From JAFGXT01 sp963677165 (lineage in GTDB: Bacteria; Verrucomicrobiota; Lentisphaeria; Victivallales; SZUA-371): a DNA stretch of 64,000 nt. The position numbers and the translations under genes were made by a program. Where the stretch lies: NCBI GenBank assembly GCA_963677165.2, contig CAXXSX010000002.1, forward strand, positions 5,332,001 to 5,396,000, in the 5' to 3' direction. Of this stretch, positions 8,514 to 16,754 are shown one piece after another; position 1 is the first letter of the stretch; each line of letters starts with the position of its first letter. Under the pieces are notes generated by a model. The model did not search any database. It was given only the letters and a program-made list of their open reading frames with translations, and had not been told where the DNA came from.

Positions 8514-10265
8514 TTATTCTTTGCTGCTAACTTTGATATTGGTTAATTTTTCGGTTATGTCCTTACGGTTTACCTCATCATCAGGACTGAATACTTCCAG
8601 TGCCATTTTCCAATACTTCACAGCCTTTTCAGTTTCACCGGAAGCATGAAAAATATCACCCGCATGAGAAGCTATAATCGCGTCCGGGACTTTAGGACAT
8701 ATTTTCAAAGCCTTATTTATGTATTTCGCTGCCTCCTGATATTTTTTCTGACGGAAAAGAACCCATGCCATACTGTCAAGGTACGCGACATTATCAGGAG
8801 ATTTTTTCAAGGCAGCAGCAATATACTTATAAGCCTGATCAAGATTCATATTATGATCGGCCCACATGTAACCAAGAAAATTCATCAGAACCGGATCATT
8901 GGGTTTCTTCTTCAGAACATCCTGAATATACTTTGAGGCAAGTTTGACCTTGCCGTCTCTCTCACAGATAAACGCCAGTGTTTTGTAAAAGTCCTCATTA
9001 AGCAGAACCGACAATTTCATTTTCTCAGCCAGCTTCATACTAGCCATTATGTATTTAAGAGCCTGAGAATAATTTTTCTGCTGACGACATGCGATAGCGG
9101 CAATATAAAGCGCTAACGGATTCTGGGGGATTCGGGAAGCAACCCTTTCCGCCTTTTTCATCTTTCCGGTTTTTAAATACAATACAGCCAGTTTATAGGC
9201 GGCCTCACCGCGATTTTTATTCATCCCGATAAAGTTTTTATAAGCTGCCGCAGCCGATATATAATCTCCGGCGCGATCAGCGGCACGAGCCAACTCCAGG
9301 AAAAATTTGGATCGAGTCGGCTCTTTTATAATAATCTCCCGCCAGAGACGCAGGGCATTTTGATACATTTTTGCATTATAATAATACACCGCCAGATAAA
9401 TATTCAGTCTGCGATTATCAGGCTGGGAAAGCAACATGCTGTAAAGCAGCTCAAGTCCTTCTTCCGTCAACTCATTATGCCGGTAAATATCAAGAATAAC
9501 CACCAGGTCACTGGGAGCAGGCTTCGAACTAAAACAGATTTCCGCAACTTGATCCTGCAAATTTTTCAACGTTTCAGCATACAACATCTTTTCCGACTTG
9601 GAAAACCACCAGAAATCTTTCTTGTCGCTGCCTTTCTTTACTGCCTCAAAATAAAACATCATGGAATAACCAATCAGTTTCAGATTATCTTTGAATCGAT
9701 CATGATCCAGCAGTTTCCGGAAAAACCTGTCACCAGCCTTGTAATCGCCAAGCTCTATGTACGCCTTACCGGTCATATTCACCAGATTGAATAGAAAAGA
9801 AAACTGCTTTTCCGACAGATTATCCAGATCGGTATCATCAACGCTCATTTTAGAAAGATCAATCATCCGCCTGTACTGTTTCTCCGCATCCAGCAGGTAC
9901 ACAGCTGTCATCGCCAGCACCAGAGAAGACGGATGCTTCTCAGCAACCTGAATAAACTTTTCCTGATATTCTTTCCTGATTTTTTTATCTTTTTCAGCTT
10001 CGAGTTCTTTAGCAAAACAACCAACCAGAAACGGCGGCTGGGGATCATTGTCAATAGCCACCAGCAGTCGCTGCATTCTCTCCACCGGAGTCTTTTTGCC
10101 CATAAATTCGGCAAACGCCACCATAGCGTCAGACTTCTTTCTGGAAATCTCCGTAAGCGGTCCGTCACTACTTTTTTTCTTTTCCTGAACAGGAATATCA
10201 CGACATCCCGCTCCTGCAAAAACCAACAACAATCCGGCAATCAGCCAGTATATTCCATTCCGCAT
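8514..10265 (-). CDS. TPR-repeat lipoprotein
   Basis: 583 residues. It has a type II signal peptide with lipobox FAGAGC (Cys near residue 21), then a long array of helix pairs. At least six to eight tetratricopeptide repeats can be picked out between about 150 and 560, the clearest being DPVLMNFLGYMWADHN, DNVAYLDSMAWVLFRQ and PDAIIASHAGDIFHASG. That C-terminal trio resembles BamD/PilF-like and outer-membrane TPR scaffolds. It is likely anchored to the outer membrane facing the periplasm. GGGAGG lies 5 bases before the ATG. It heads a run with the AEC transporter directly downstream. Confidence 0.8.
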   Translation of the reverse strand: MRNGIYWLIAGLLLVFAGAGCRDIPVQEKKKSSDGPLTEISRKKSDAMVAFAEFMGKKTPVERMQRLLVAIDNDPQPPFLVGCFAKELEAEKDKKIRKEYQEKFIQVAEKHPSSLVLAMTAVYLLDAEKQYRRMIDLSKMSVDDTDLDNLSEKQFSFLFNLVNMTGKAYIELGDYKAGDRFFRKLLDHDRFKDNLKLIGYSMMFYFEAVKKGSDKKDFWWFSKSEKMLYAETLKNLQDQVAEICFSSKPAPSDLVVILDIYRHNELTEEGLELLYSMLLSQPDNRRLNIYLAVYYYNAKMYQNALRLWREIIIKEPTRSKFFLELARAADRAGDYISAAAAYKNFIGMNKNRGEAAYKLAVLYLKTGKMKKAERVASRIPQNPLALYIAAIACRQQKNYSQALKYIMASMKLAEKMKLSVLLNEDFYKTLAFICERDGKVKLASKYIQDVLKKKPNDPVLMNFLGYMWADHNMNLDQAYKYIAAALKKSPDNVAYLDSMAWVLFRQKKYQEAAKYINKALKICPKVPDAIIASHAGDIFHASGETEKAVKYWKMALEVFSPDDEVNRKDITEKLTNIKVSSKE

Positions 10266-10310
10266 TTCTGCCTCCCATATGCTGTATTATCATCTGTAAA
10301 ACGGGATTAT

Positions 10311-10350
10311 AACAAAAAACCCTCGAACTCTAATATACGAGCCCGAGGGT
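10311..10350 (-). terminator. Rho-independent terminator of the bS22-like gene
   Basis: An imperfect 12-bp stem (10319-10330 with 10339-10350, two mismatches, 8-base loop) is followed on the reverse strand by a run of six T. It lies about 30 bases past the stop of the small ribosomal protein gene and before the TPR lipoprotein gene. Confidence 0.75.
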
Positions 10351-10381
10351 ATTAATAAAGCGCAATCAGAACAAATATTGC

Positions 10382-10474
10382 TTATTTTTTGGTCTTGTGA
10401 CGCATAGACTTCAACTGCTTCTTACGTTTGTGCTTAGCGATCTTCTTCTTACGTTTCTTCTTGAGGTTACCCAT
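10382..10474 (-). CDS. Small basic ribosomal protein, AURKAIP1/COX24 (bS22/mS38) type
   Basis: A 30-codon gene. The product begins MGNLKKKRKKKIAKHKRKK and ends in RHKTKK; about half of it is Lys or Arg and it has no acidic residue. This matches the tiny AURKAIP1/COX24-domain proteins, known as bS22 in mycobacterial ribosomes and mS38 in mitochondria, which sit in the small subunit near the decoding region. An AAGGA ribosome site precedes the ATG with 7-base spacing and an intrinsic terminator follows, so it is a complete single-gene unit. Identity rests on composition and the KKKR-KI-KHK-KK pattern. Confidence 0.8.
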   Translation of the reverse strand: MGNLKKKRKKKIAKHKRKKQLKSMRHKTKK

Positions 10475-10716
10475 AATTTTTTCCTTTTGACTCCGTTTTG
10501 ATATATTTTATATCGATAATATGTTTTACATCCAAAACAAACAGAGCATTAATGTAACTCTGATTCCATAAATTTCACTTCAAATACAAAAAAAAATTAA
10601 AAAAATATTGTATTAAGTGCTTTTTCACTCCGGAAATCCCCACTTTTCCTTGTAAACATCTGTCAGAACAGTATGGTACAATAATACTTATAAGCTATTT
10701 ACGGGAACATTAATTT

Positions 10717-11184
10717 ATGATCTTCATGCGCTGTCTGATATTAATGGCTGTCATTCTGCTGGCTGGCTGCGGCAAAAAGCCGGAAGCAAAACTAAAACCG
10801 GAAATAAACGCTGTTCATGTAAGAAGAGAATGTCAATTTGACCAAGGTTATCAATCCCAAAAGATTGAACTAATCACCAATAGAGTAGAATATAACATGG
10901 AGATCAGTATTAAGCTATCTGGTCTTAATAGACAAGCATTGCCCCAAACAGCACAGGCAAAAATAAGAACAGGAAATAAAGAATCTCACAACACTTTGAA
11001 TCTGATAATGGTGGAAACATCAGACCACCACACATCCGGCAGATATTATTTTACAGGAAGTTTTAAAAGTCTTGAAATTTCTGAGATGCAGATTGAGTTT
11101 AATATCACAGAAGGTAAACACATATTTTCTTATACCCTACAGTGTTCTCCTGATATGCTGCAGCAAATAAGGAGTGTATTATGA
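10717..11184 (+). CDS. Small lipoprotein, cassette copy 1 (family A)
   Basis: 155 residues with a short type II signal peptide and lipobox LLAGC (Cys 18), followed by GKKPE. The same signal length and LLAGCGKKPE are found in the paralogue at 12000-12464, which supports this start. The mature part appears to be one small beta-rich domain: conserved spots are QALPQTA-AKI, LEISEMQIEFNI and Y-TLQCS-DML-QIRSVL at the end. It overlaps the next gene by ATGA. No family recognised. The region is visibly AT-richer than its surroundings, which could mean transfer or relaxed selection. Confidence 0.75.
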   Translation: MIFMRCLILMAVILLAGCGKKPEAKLKPEINAVHVRRECQFDQGYQSQKIELITNRVEYNMEISIKLSGLNRQALPQTAQAKIRTGNKESHNTLNLIMVETSDHHTSGRYYFTGSFKSLEISEMQIEFNITEGKHIFSYTLQCSPDMLQQIRSVL

Positions 11185-11987
11185 AATCTGTATGTATGAT
11201 AATCTTTTTTTCTTTATTCTCAATTGCCCACTGTGCAGAAAAATATTTTCTGGCCTTGGATAGCGCGGATTGCTATTATAATTTTGTAAAGCATGATAAA
11301 TGCATCAAACAAGGAGTAAAACTCCCGACCAAAGAATTCAACCTGTCATCAAGTGAAATACATCTGCATTTTAAATTACTGTCTTCAGATCAAACGAAAA
11401 AATGTTTCTTTTATAAATGGGATGAAGCAAATATCGCAATTAAACAAAACAGCTTGAATCAGGACACTTACTCAAATGAATGGAAAAGGGTTCGCCGTAA
11501 CGGTTATTTAAGCTTAAACAACTATTATCGATACTTCAGACCACCTCCCGTGACCAGTGTAAATGGAAAAGTTACAGCCTTTGTAGGCAGTACACCTACT
11601 AAAGTCGTATCCCGTTCAATTGCGAATCTTATTGCGGATAAAAACTTGTGGGAAGAATCAGGCATAAAGATCAGTTATAAAGATATCTCAAAGTCCAGAT
11701 GGAAACAGTTTTTAACTCATCCCAGTTTAAGAGATAAAAAATACAGGGTTTGTATAGAGTTCTTACATCCACTTATTCTTGATGTAAAAATAACCTTTGC
11801 CAAAAGAATCCATGGTCCCTGTAAACGAATAAAATATGAAAAAGCAACAACTTTTCCTGGTAAAGTTGTTTCATGCTGGGAATATATCAACAGCTCACCT
11901 AAAGATGTTTTTCTTCGCATCACATATGTTCCTGATATTAAAGCGGTAACCGTTCCGTTTAGCTTCAAAAAAATCAAACTAAAATAA
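11181..11987 (+). CDS. Secreted protein, cassette copy 1 (family B)
   Basis: 268 residues with a cleavable Sec signal (hydrophobic core to residue 16, then HCAEKYF). The mature protein is predicted beta-rich, with Lys, Tyr and paired Cys. Landmarks shared with its paralogue at 12461-13252 are KCFFYKW, GKVTAFVGSTP, ESGIKISYKDIS, TTFPGKVVSCW and the C-terminal VPDIKAVTVPFSFKKI-LK. Its ATG overlaps the stop of the upstream lipoprotein, implying coupled synthesis in a fixed ratio and probable physical partnership. No catalytic motif or known domain was recognised. Confidence 0.75.
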   Translation: MKSVCMIIFFSLFSIAHCAEKYFLALDSADCYYNFVKHDKCIKQGVKLPTKEFNLSSSEIHLHFKLLSSDQTKKCFFYKWDEANIAIKQNSLNQDTYSNEWKRVRRNGYLSLNNYYRYFRPPPVTSVNGKVTAFVGSTPTKVVSRSIANLIADKNLWEESGIKISYKDISKSRWKQFLTHPSLRDKKYRVCIEFLHPLILDVKITFAKRIHGPCKRIKYEKATTFPGKVVSCWEYINSSPKDVFLRITYVPDIKAVTVPFSFKKIKLK

Positions 11988-11999
11988 ATAAGGAACTCA

Positions 12000-12464
12000 A
12001 TGAAATATCTTCGATACATTTTGGTAGCAATGGTCTTCCTGCTGGCTGGCTGCGGAAAAAAGCCCGAAGTTTCTCAAAAATGGAAGCTACAAATAAGCAA
12101 AGTGTATGTCAAAAGGTTTTACAGCTCTTTTCAATACAATGATTCAAAACTTGTTCCAACCCAAGTTAAATACTCTCTGGCAATTAATATAAAAATAAAC
12201 GAAAAAAATCCCAAAGCTTTCCCAAGTTCAGTGACTGCCAAGATAAAAAACGGAGCAAAACAAATATCTACTCAACTAAAACTAAAAAGCATCGGAACTT
12301 CGATAGATTCTACTACAGTTAAGTATTATTTACCAGAAGATCAAAAAGTACTTGATATAACAGCTATGCAAATTGAGGTAAACATGCAAAAAGGAAAACA
12401 AACAATTCCTTATACTTTAAAATGCAGTGCGAGTATGCTTGCTCAAATCAGGAGTGTATTATGA
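12000..12464 (+). CDS. Small lipoprotein, cassette copy 2 (family A)
   Basis: 154 residues with lipobox LLAGC (Cys 18) then GKKPE, as in copy 1. The C-terminal block YTLKCSASMLAQIRSVL is nearly identical to copy 1, while the middle is diverged, with many Lys. It begins 12 bases after the copy 1 family B gene, with AAGGA before the ATG, and ends in an ATGA overlap with the copy 2 partner. This is half of a duplicated two-gene module. Function unknown. Confidence 0.75.
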   Translation: MKYLRYILVAMVFLLAGCGKKPEVSQKWKLQISKVYVKRFYSSFQYNDSKLVPTQVKYSLAINIKINEKNPKAFPSSVTAKIKNGAKQISTQLKLKSIGTSIDSTTVKYYLPEDQKVLDITAMQIEVNMQKGKQTIPYTLKCSASMLAQIRSVL

Positions 12465-13252
12465 AGTATTTATTTTTAACAGCAATCATATTACTATCAG
12501 TAACCTGCTATTGTGCAGAGAAATATTGTTTACGGCTATCAGAAATAGAAAGTAGCTACACCTTTGAAAAGTTCAACAAGAAGATGCTCAATATCACAGA
12601 ACTTCCATTAAAAGAGTTTCCACTAATATCAGGATACCTTGATTTTAAGTTTAATCTCATATCTCCTTCTTCCAATAAAAAATGCCTTTTTTACAAATGG
12701 AATTTAATAAGATGCTCTTTCAAGGATTCCAATAACAACTTCAATAATAATTGGAAAACAGCTATTAGAAGAAATCTTAGTATCAGATTTCCCTATTGTT
12801 TCCCCAAGCAGCCCCAACAAATCTCTATAAGCGGTAGCGTATCTGCATTAACCGGGTCTCCACAAAGAGTACCAAAGTCGGTTGTTGAACTTATTGAGGA
12901 CAAAAAATTTCTAAAAGAATCAGGTATGAAAATTACTTACAAGGATATCTCTAACTCGGAATCTAAACAGTTTTATACCCATTCCAGCATAAGAAAAAAA
13001 AGATACAGCCTCAATATAGAATACGAACATCCACGTATTCTTAATGTTGGGCTTTCTTTTATTAACACTAGAAAAAAAATCGATTACAAACAAGTGGAGT
13101 TCAAGAAGGAATCATCGTTTCCCGGAAAAATCACTGAATGCTGGCATTACAGCGATATTTCCCCCAATAATGTTTTCCTGTCCATTGAATATGTTCCTGA
13201 TCTGGAAAAAGTTACCATTCCGTTTGACTTCAAAAACATCCAGTTGAAATAG
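12461..13252 (+). CDS. Secreted protein, cassette copy 2 (family B)
   Basis: 263 residues from the ATG at 12461. That start is chosen because it yields a clean signal peptide (MKYLFLTAIILLSVTCYCAE) and the same ATGA overlap as copy 1; the open frame extends 13 codons further upstream, but those lie inside the lipoprotein gene. Shared landmarks with copy 1 are CAEKY at the cleavage site, KCLFYKW, ESGMKITYKDIS, SFPGKITECW and YVPDLEKVTIPFDFKNIQLK. Identity is moderate, so the duplication is not recent. No known family. Confidence 0.75.
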   Translation: MKYLFLTAIILLSVTCYCAEKYCLRLSEIESSYTFEKFNKKMLNITELPLKEFPLISGYLDFKFNLISPSSNKKCLFYKWNLIRCSFKDSNNNFNNNWKTAIRRNLSIRFPYCFPKQPQQISISGSVSALTGSPQRVPKSVVELIEDKKFLKESGMKITYKDISNSESKQFYTHSSIRKKRYSLNIEYEHPRILNVGLSFINTRKKIDYKQVEFKKESSFPGKITECWHYSDISPNNVFLSIEYVPDLEKVTIPFDFKNIQLK

Positions 13253-13370
13253 ACTCAAATTCTTATCTTTCTCATTTTCTTCTTTTTGTTTGTAACCAAA
13301 GCAGCACAAAATTCCGACTATATCGATAATGATTCAATAGTTTCAAAAAAAGCAAATAGGAGAAGGTTTT

Positions 13371-13853
13371 ATGCGCATCATTCAATACTTACTTCCGCTG
13401 ATGATTTTAACCTCGGCATATGGTCATCAGACTACAATAAAACCAATCCTCAATGACATATCATTAAAGAAAATATGCAAGTCAACAGGCAAGAAAAAAT
13501 CAAAACGAAACATTCCGGAAGAATACACCTTTTCAATCGAATTATATACTTCCAGCAAAACAATTCGTAGCAGCCAGCGTGCGTTTCCCCAGACGATTGA
13601 GCTGAATACAATCATTGAAGGTATTCCCAAAACAATAATATTAAAAAAAAGCAGCACAACGTTCTGTTGTACAGCAAAACAAACCATGGCTTCCGCACAA
13701 TACAAGTCCAACTTTTTTTGTAGTTCTCTGGAAACGCTAAACATTTCAATGATGTTAATTCGTGCAGACTTTTTTATTGATGACCAGGAAATCCCATACA
13801 TTATAGAGTGCAATCAAGCGATAATAAACGAAATCATCAATATGGCAACATAG
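13371..13853 (+). CDS. Secreted protein, diverged third family A paralogue without lipobox
   Basis: 160 residues. AGGAG precedes the start. The signal peptide (MRIIQYLLPLMILTSAYG) ends without a lipobox Cys, so this copy should be released to the periplasm. Kinship to the two lipoproteins is seen in RAFPQTIELNTI (compare QALPQTA), LETLNISMMLIRADF (compare LEISEMQIEF) and IPYIIECNQAIINEI (compare PYTLKCSASMLAQI). It has no family B partner: only 117 non-coding bases precede it and metE converges from the other side. Confidence 0.65.
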   Translation: MRIIQYLLPLMILTSAYGHQTTIKPILNDISLKKICKSTGKKKSKRNIPEEYTFSIELYTSSKTIRSSQRAFPQTIELNTIIEGIPKTIILKKSSTTFCCTAKQTMASAQYKSNFFCSSLETLNISMMLIRADFFIDDQEIPYIIECNQAIINEIINMAT

Positions 13854-13878
13854 CGCCCGAAAATTATTGTTCGGGCGC
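13853..13878. terminator. Hairpin between convergent genes
   Basis: A perfect 9-bp stem, GCGCCCGAA (13853-13861) with TTCGGGCGC (13870-13878), and an 8-base loop. It begins in the stop codon of the upstream gene and sits between that gene and the convergent metE. There is no T run on either side, so a terminator role is likely but not certain. Confidence 0.5.
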
Positions 13879-13905
13879 CAGTTGAACTATTTATTTACTT
13901 AAAGA

Positions 13906-16170
13906 TTAACTGAACTCCTGGCGCAGTTTCTTCGCTGCCGCGACCATATTCACCAGAGACGCACGGGTTTCCGGCCAGTCACGAGTTTTAAGTCCGCAAT
14001 CAGGATTCACCCACAGGCGCGCCGGTTTAATTACCTTAACCGCCTTTTTGAGCAACTCATAGATCTCTTCTTCCGATGGTACCCGCGGACTATGTATATC
14101 GTACACACCCGGTCCGATATCATTCGGATACTCGAAGTCCTTGAACGCCTGAAGTAAATCCATACCGCTTCGGCTGGCTTCAATACTGATTACATCGGCA
14201 TCCATTTTCGCGATCCATTTAGCAATCGTATTGAACTCGCTGTAGCACATATGCGAATGAATCTGGGTATCATCGCCCACCCCGGATGAAGTGATCCGGA
14301 AGCAGTCGACCGCCCACTGCAAATATTCGTCACGCTGTGACGCGCGCAACGGCATGCCCTCACGCAGCGCCGCTTCGTCTATCTGAATAATCTTAATTCC
14401 GGCAGCTTCAAGGTCTAGCACCTCTTCACGGATAGCAAGGGCTATTTGACGGCAAATATCTTCCCGTGACAGGTCGTCACGCTCAAAACTCCAGCAAAGA
14501 ATCGTAACCGGTCCGGTCAACATACCTTTCATCGGCTTACTTGAGTTTTCCTGCGCATACTTGATCCAGTCAACCGTCATGGCTTCCGGACGAGAAACAT
14601 CACCGTAGATAATCGGCGGTTTTACGCAGCGGCTGCCGTAACTCTGAACCCAGCCGTTCTTCGTAAAGCAGAAACCATTCATCTGTTGTCCGAAATATTC
14701 CACCATGTCATTACGTTCAGGTTCACCATGAACATATACATCAAGGCCAAGCTTATCCTGCTCATCAACCACATGACGAATTTCCTGCTGCATGGCTTCT
14801 TCATACTGCGCCTTATCAATATTTCCTTTTTTGAAATCCAGACGAGTTTTTCTAATTTCTGTAGTCTGTGGAAAGGAACCGATCGTAGTCGTCGGGAAGA
14901 CCGGCAATTTTAACCATGCCTTCTGTTCCTCTATACGTTTTTCAAACGGTGATTCACGCTGCATCATCTGCGGCGTAATTCCGGCAGCAGCGGCACGAAC
15001 GTCAAGATTCACACGCAATGAACTTTTCTCGCGGGCAGCCATGGAATCCGCGTTAGCCGTTAGCCGTGAGGAAACATCGCACCCATTGACAGCATCCCGC
15101 AGCACCGCAAGCTCTTCGCATTTCTGGACAGCAAACGCCATCCAGTCGCGCAATTCCAGCGGAAGTTCCGTTTCGAATTCCAAATCAACTGGAGAATGCA
15201 GCAGCGAACAACTGGAAGCAATCATAAGCTTATCTTCTCCCAGCTCATCAACTGCCGGTTTGATTAGTTCCAGCGTAGCCTTGAGATTGTTTTTCCAGAT
15301 ATTTCTTCCATCAACAACTCCCAGCGAAAGCAAACGCCCAACCGGTAAAGAGTTTATTACAGACTTGAGCTCATTACCCCCGCGCACCAGGTCAACATGC
15401 AACGCATCAAATGGAAGCGACATGGTCAAATCAAGGTTATCGGCCAGTTCACCAAAATACGTCGCCAGCAAAAGATGAGAACCACTTACTGCTTTTGATA
15501 ACTTATTATAAGCTTTTGAGAAAGCTTTTTTGGCTTCTTCCGGCAAATCAAGACACAACACCGGCTCGTCAATCTGAATCCATTCGGTTTCTTCGGTTAA
15601 CTCACGAAGGACATTGACATAGACATCGATAATAGCATCAAGATAATTCCAGCGATTGCATCCGTCGAATTCCTTTCCAAGCATCAGGAACGTAATCGGC
15701 CCAATCAATACGGGCTTCGGAATATACCCGCAGGCTTTCGCGTGCCGAACTGTTTCAATCTGCTCTGAGGTTGACTGCTTAAAAGTCATCCCCTGAGTAA
15801 ATTCCGGTACAATGTAGTGATAATTGGAATCAAACCACTTGGTCATTTCCATGGCTGGAATGTTTTTTGAAGCATCACCACGGGCCATTTTGAAATAGGT
15901 ATCAAGTCCAATTTCTTTTCCATCCCACTCGAAGCGCGGCGGAACCGCTCCAAGCATGGCAATGGTATCAAGCATCTGGTCGTAGAATGAAAAGTCGCCT
16001 GTGGCAACCATATCCAGACGGCTCTGCATAGCCCAGTGTTTTTCTTTCAACTCTTCGGCAATCAGAACAAGTTCTTTTTCGGAAAGCTGGCCTTTCCAGA
16101 ACTTCTCAACGCCCCGTTTCAATTCTCTTTGACTCCCCACGCGCGGGAATCCCAATACATGTGAATTCAT
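13906..16170 (-). CDS. metE: Cobalamin-independent methionine synthase
   Basis: 754 residues, the usual length. It transfers the methyl group of 5-methyltetrahydropteroyltri-Glu to homocysteine without B12. The start at MNSHVLGFPRVGS is chosen from the family N-terminus; the frame continues 37 codons further upstream through the leader. AGGAG lies about 7 bases before this ATG. Zinc ligands of the C-terminal domain are visible: His and Cys of IHSHMCYSEF, Glu of ISIEASRSG and Cys of NPDCGLKTR. A cobalamin riboswitch in the leader would switch the gene off when B12 is present, as in many bacteria that also have MetH. Confidence 0.97.
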   Translation of the reverse strand: MNSHVLGFPRVGSQRELKRGVEKFWKGQLSEKELVLIAEELKEKHWAMQSRLDMVATGDFSFYDQMLDTIAMLGAVPPRFEWDGKEIGLDTYFKMARGDASKNIPAMEMTKWFDSNYHYIVPEFTQGMTFKQSTSEQIETVRHAKACGYIPKPVLIGPITFLMLGKEFDGCNRWNYLDAIIDVYVNVLRELTEETEWIQIDEPVLCLDLPEEAKKAFSKAYNKLSKAVSGSHLLLATYFGELADNLDLTMSLPFDALHVDLVRGGNELKSVINSLPVGRLLSLGVVDGRNIWKNNLKATLELIKPAVDELGEDKLMIASSCSLLHSPVDLEFETELPLELRDWMAFAVQKCEELAVLRDAVNGCDVSSRLTANADSMAAREKSSLRVNLDVRAAAAGITPQMMQRESPFEKRIEEQKAWLKLPVFPTTTIGSFPQTTEIRKTRLDFKKGNIDKAQYEEAMQQEIRHVVDEQDKLGLDVYVHGEPERNDMVEYFGQQMNGFCFTKNGWVQSYGSRCVKPPIIYGDVSRPEAMTVDWIKYAQENSSKPMKGMLTGPVTILCWSFERDDLSREDICRQIALAIREEVLDLEAAGIKIIQIDEAALREGMPLRASQRDEYLQWAVDCFRITSSGVGDDTQIHSHMCYSEFNTIAKWIAKMDADVISIEASRSGMDLLQAFKDFEYPNDIGPGVYDIHSPRVPSEEEIYELLKKAVKVIKPARLWVNPDCGLKTRDWPETRASLVNMVAAAKKLRQEFS

Positions 16171-16241
16171 ATATTGCTCCTGTCTTTTCAGTTTACCGGA
16201 AACAGCCGAAAAACGACACAAGAATACTGCAAGTACAGATA

Positions 16242-16262
16242 AAAATCCTGTGAGGATACTAA
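16242..16262 (-). promoter_or_regulatory. Candidate expression-platform hairpin of the metE riboswitch
   Basis: On the reverse strand ATCCT-CAC-AGGAT is followed directly by a run of five T, a short intrinsic-terminator shape between the riboswitch and the metE start. The stem is only 5 bp, so another pairing, for example with the adjacent CCCCGGAG/GGGG segments, may be the real switch. Confidence 0.35.
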
Positions 16263-16329
16263 TCCCCTTACCCGAAAACAAAGTCTCCGGGGTAATTCAT
16301 GTCTATACACTGCCAGCCTTGATCGCGAA

Positions 16330-16515
16330 GCGGCTATGTCTCCGCCGACAGGTCGTCTTCTGGCTTACGGCTCCCATATTGAAAAATCCTTCCCGCCTTA
16401 TCAGGCAGTGAACTTTTCGGGCAATACAAAACAGAGAGTTTCCCCCTCTGCCCTGTGCCGATCACAGCGGCGCGTCCGCGACGGTTTCTCACCGTCTTCC
16501 GTTTCCTGTCGATTG
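16330..16515 (-). ncRNA. Cobalamin (B12) riboswitch upstream of metE
   Basis: Read on the reverse strand, the leader holds the conserved pieces of the class in order: ACAGGAAACGGAA, then a GGTG-GAAA-CC hairpin, then the CGCCGCTGTGA segment (consensus GCCACTG), a GGGAAGG block, and the B12 box AGCCAGAAGACGACCTG (consensus AGCCAGGAGACCTGCC). Spacing between these blocks fits an adenosylcobalamin aptamer. It lies about 160 bases before the metE start and should repress this B12-independent enzyme when cobalamin is available. Confidence 0.9.
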
Positions 16516-16530
16516 ATTTAATGCTATTCC

Positions 16531-16754
16531 GTACCACGAAAAAAAAAGGGGTACGGACTTATATTCGATAATATACAAGATCAATGAAACAAATTCAACA
16601 TAATATTTTATTTCAAACATCAGCTTGTTTGCAACAAGATCATACAATAATTCAGGAAATCAATGGGAAATTAATCAGAATGGAAACCCAGGAAAGAATA
16701 TAATTAAAGCCATGCCATCCAGTATGCATCTTACAGTCATGAAAAAGTCAACAA
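16531..16754. other. AT-rich intergenic stretch upstream of the riboswitch
   Basis: Contains a short inverted repeat CGTACC...GGTACG around an A run (about 16530-16555), possibly part of the metE promoter or leader, and then nothing recognisable up to the end of the convergent-side membrane enzyme gene at 16755. Confidence 0.4.

Noticed and set aside
14792..15478. 228-codon forward frame inside metE
   Set aside because: Antisense to a certain metE; Ser-rich artefact composition with no family signal.
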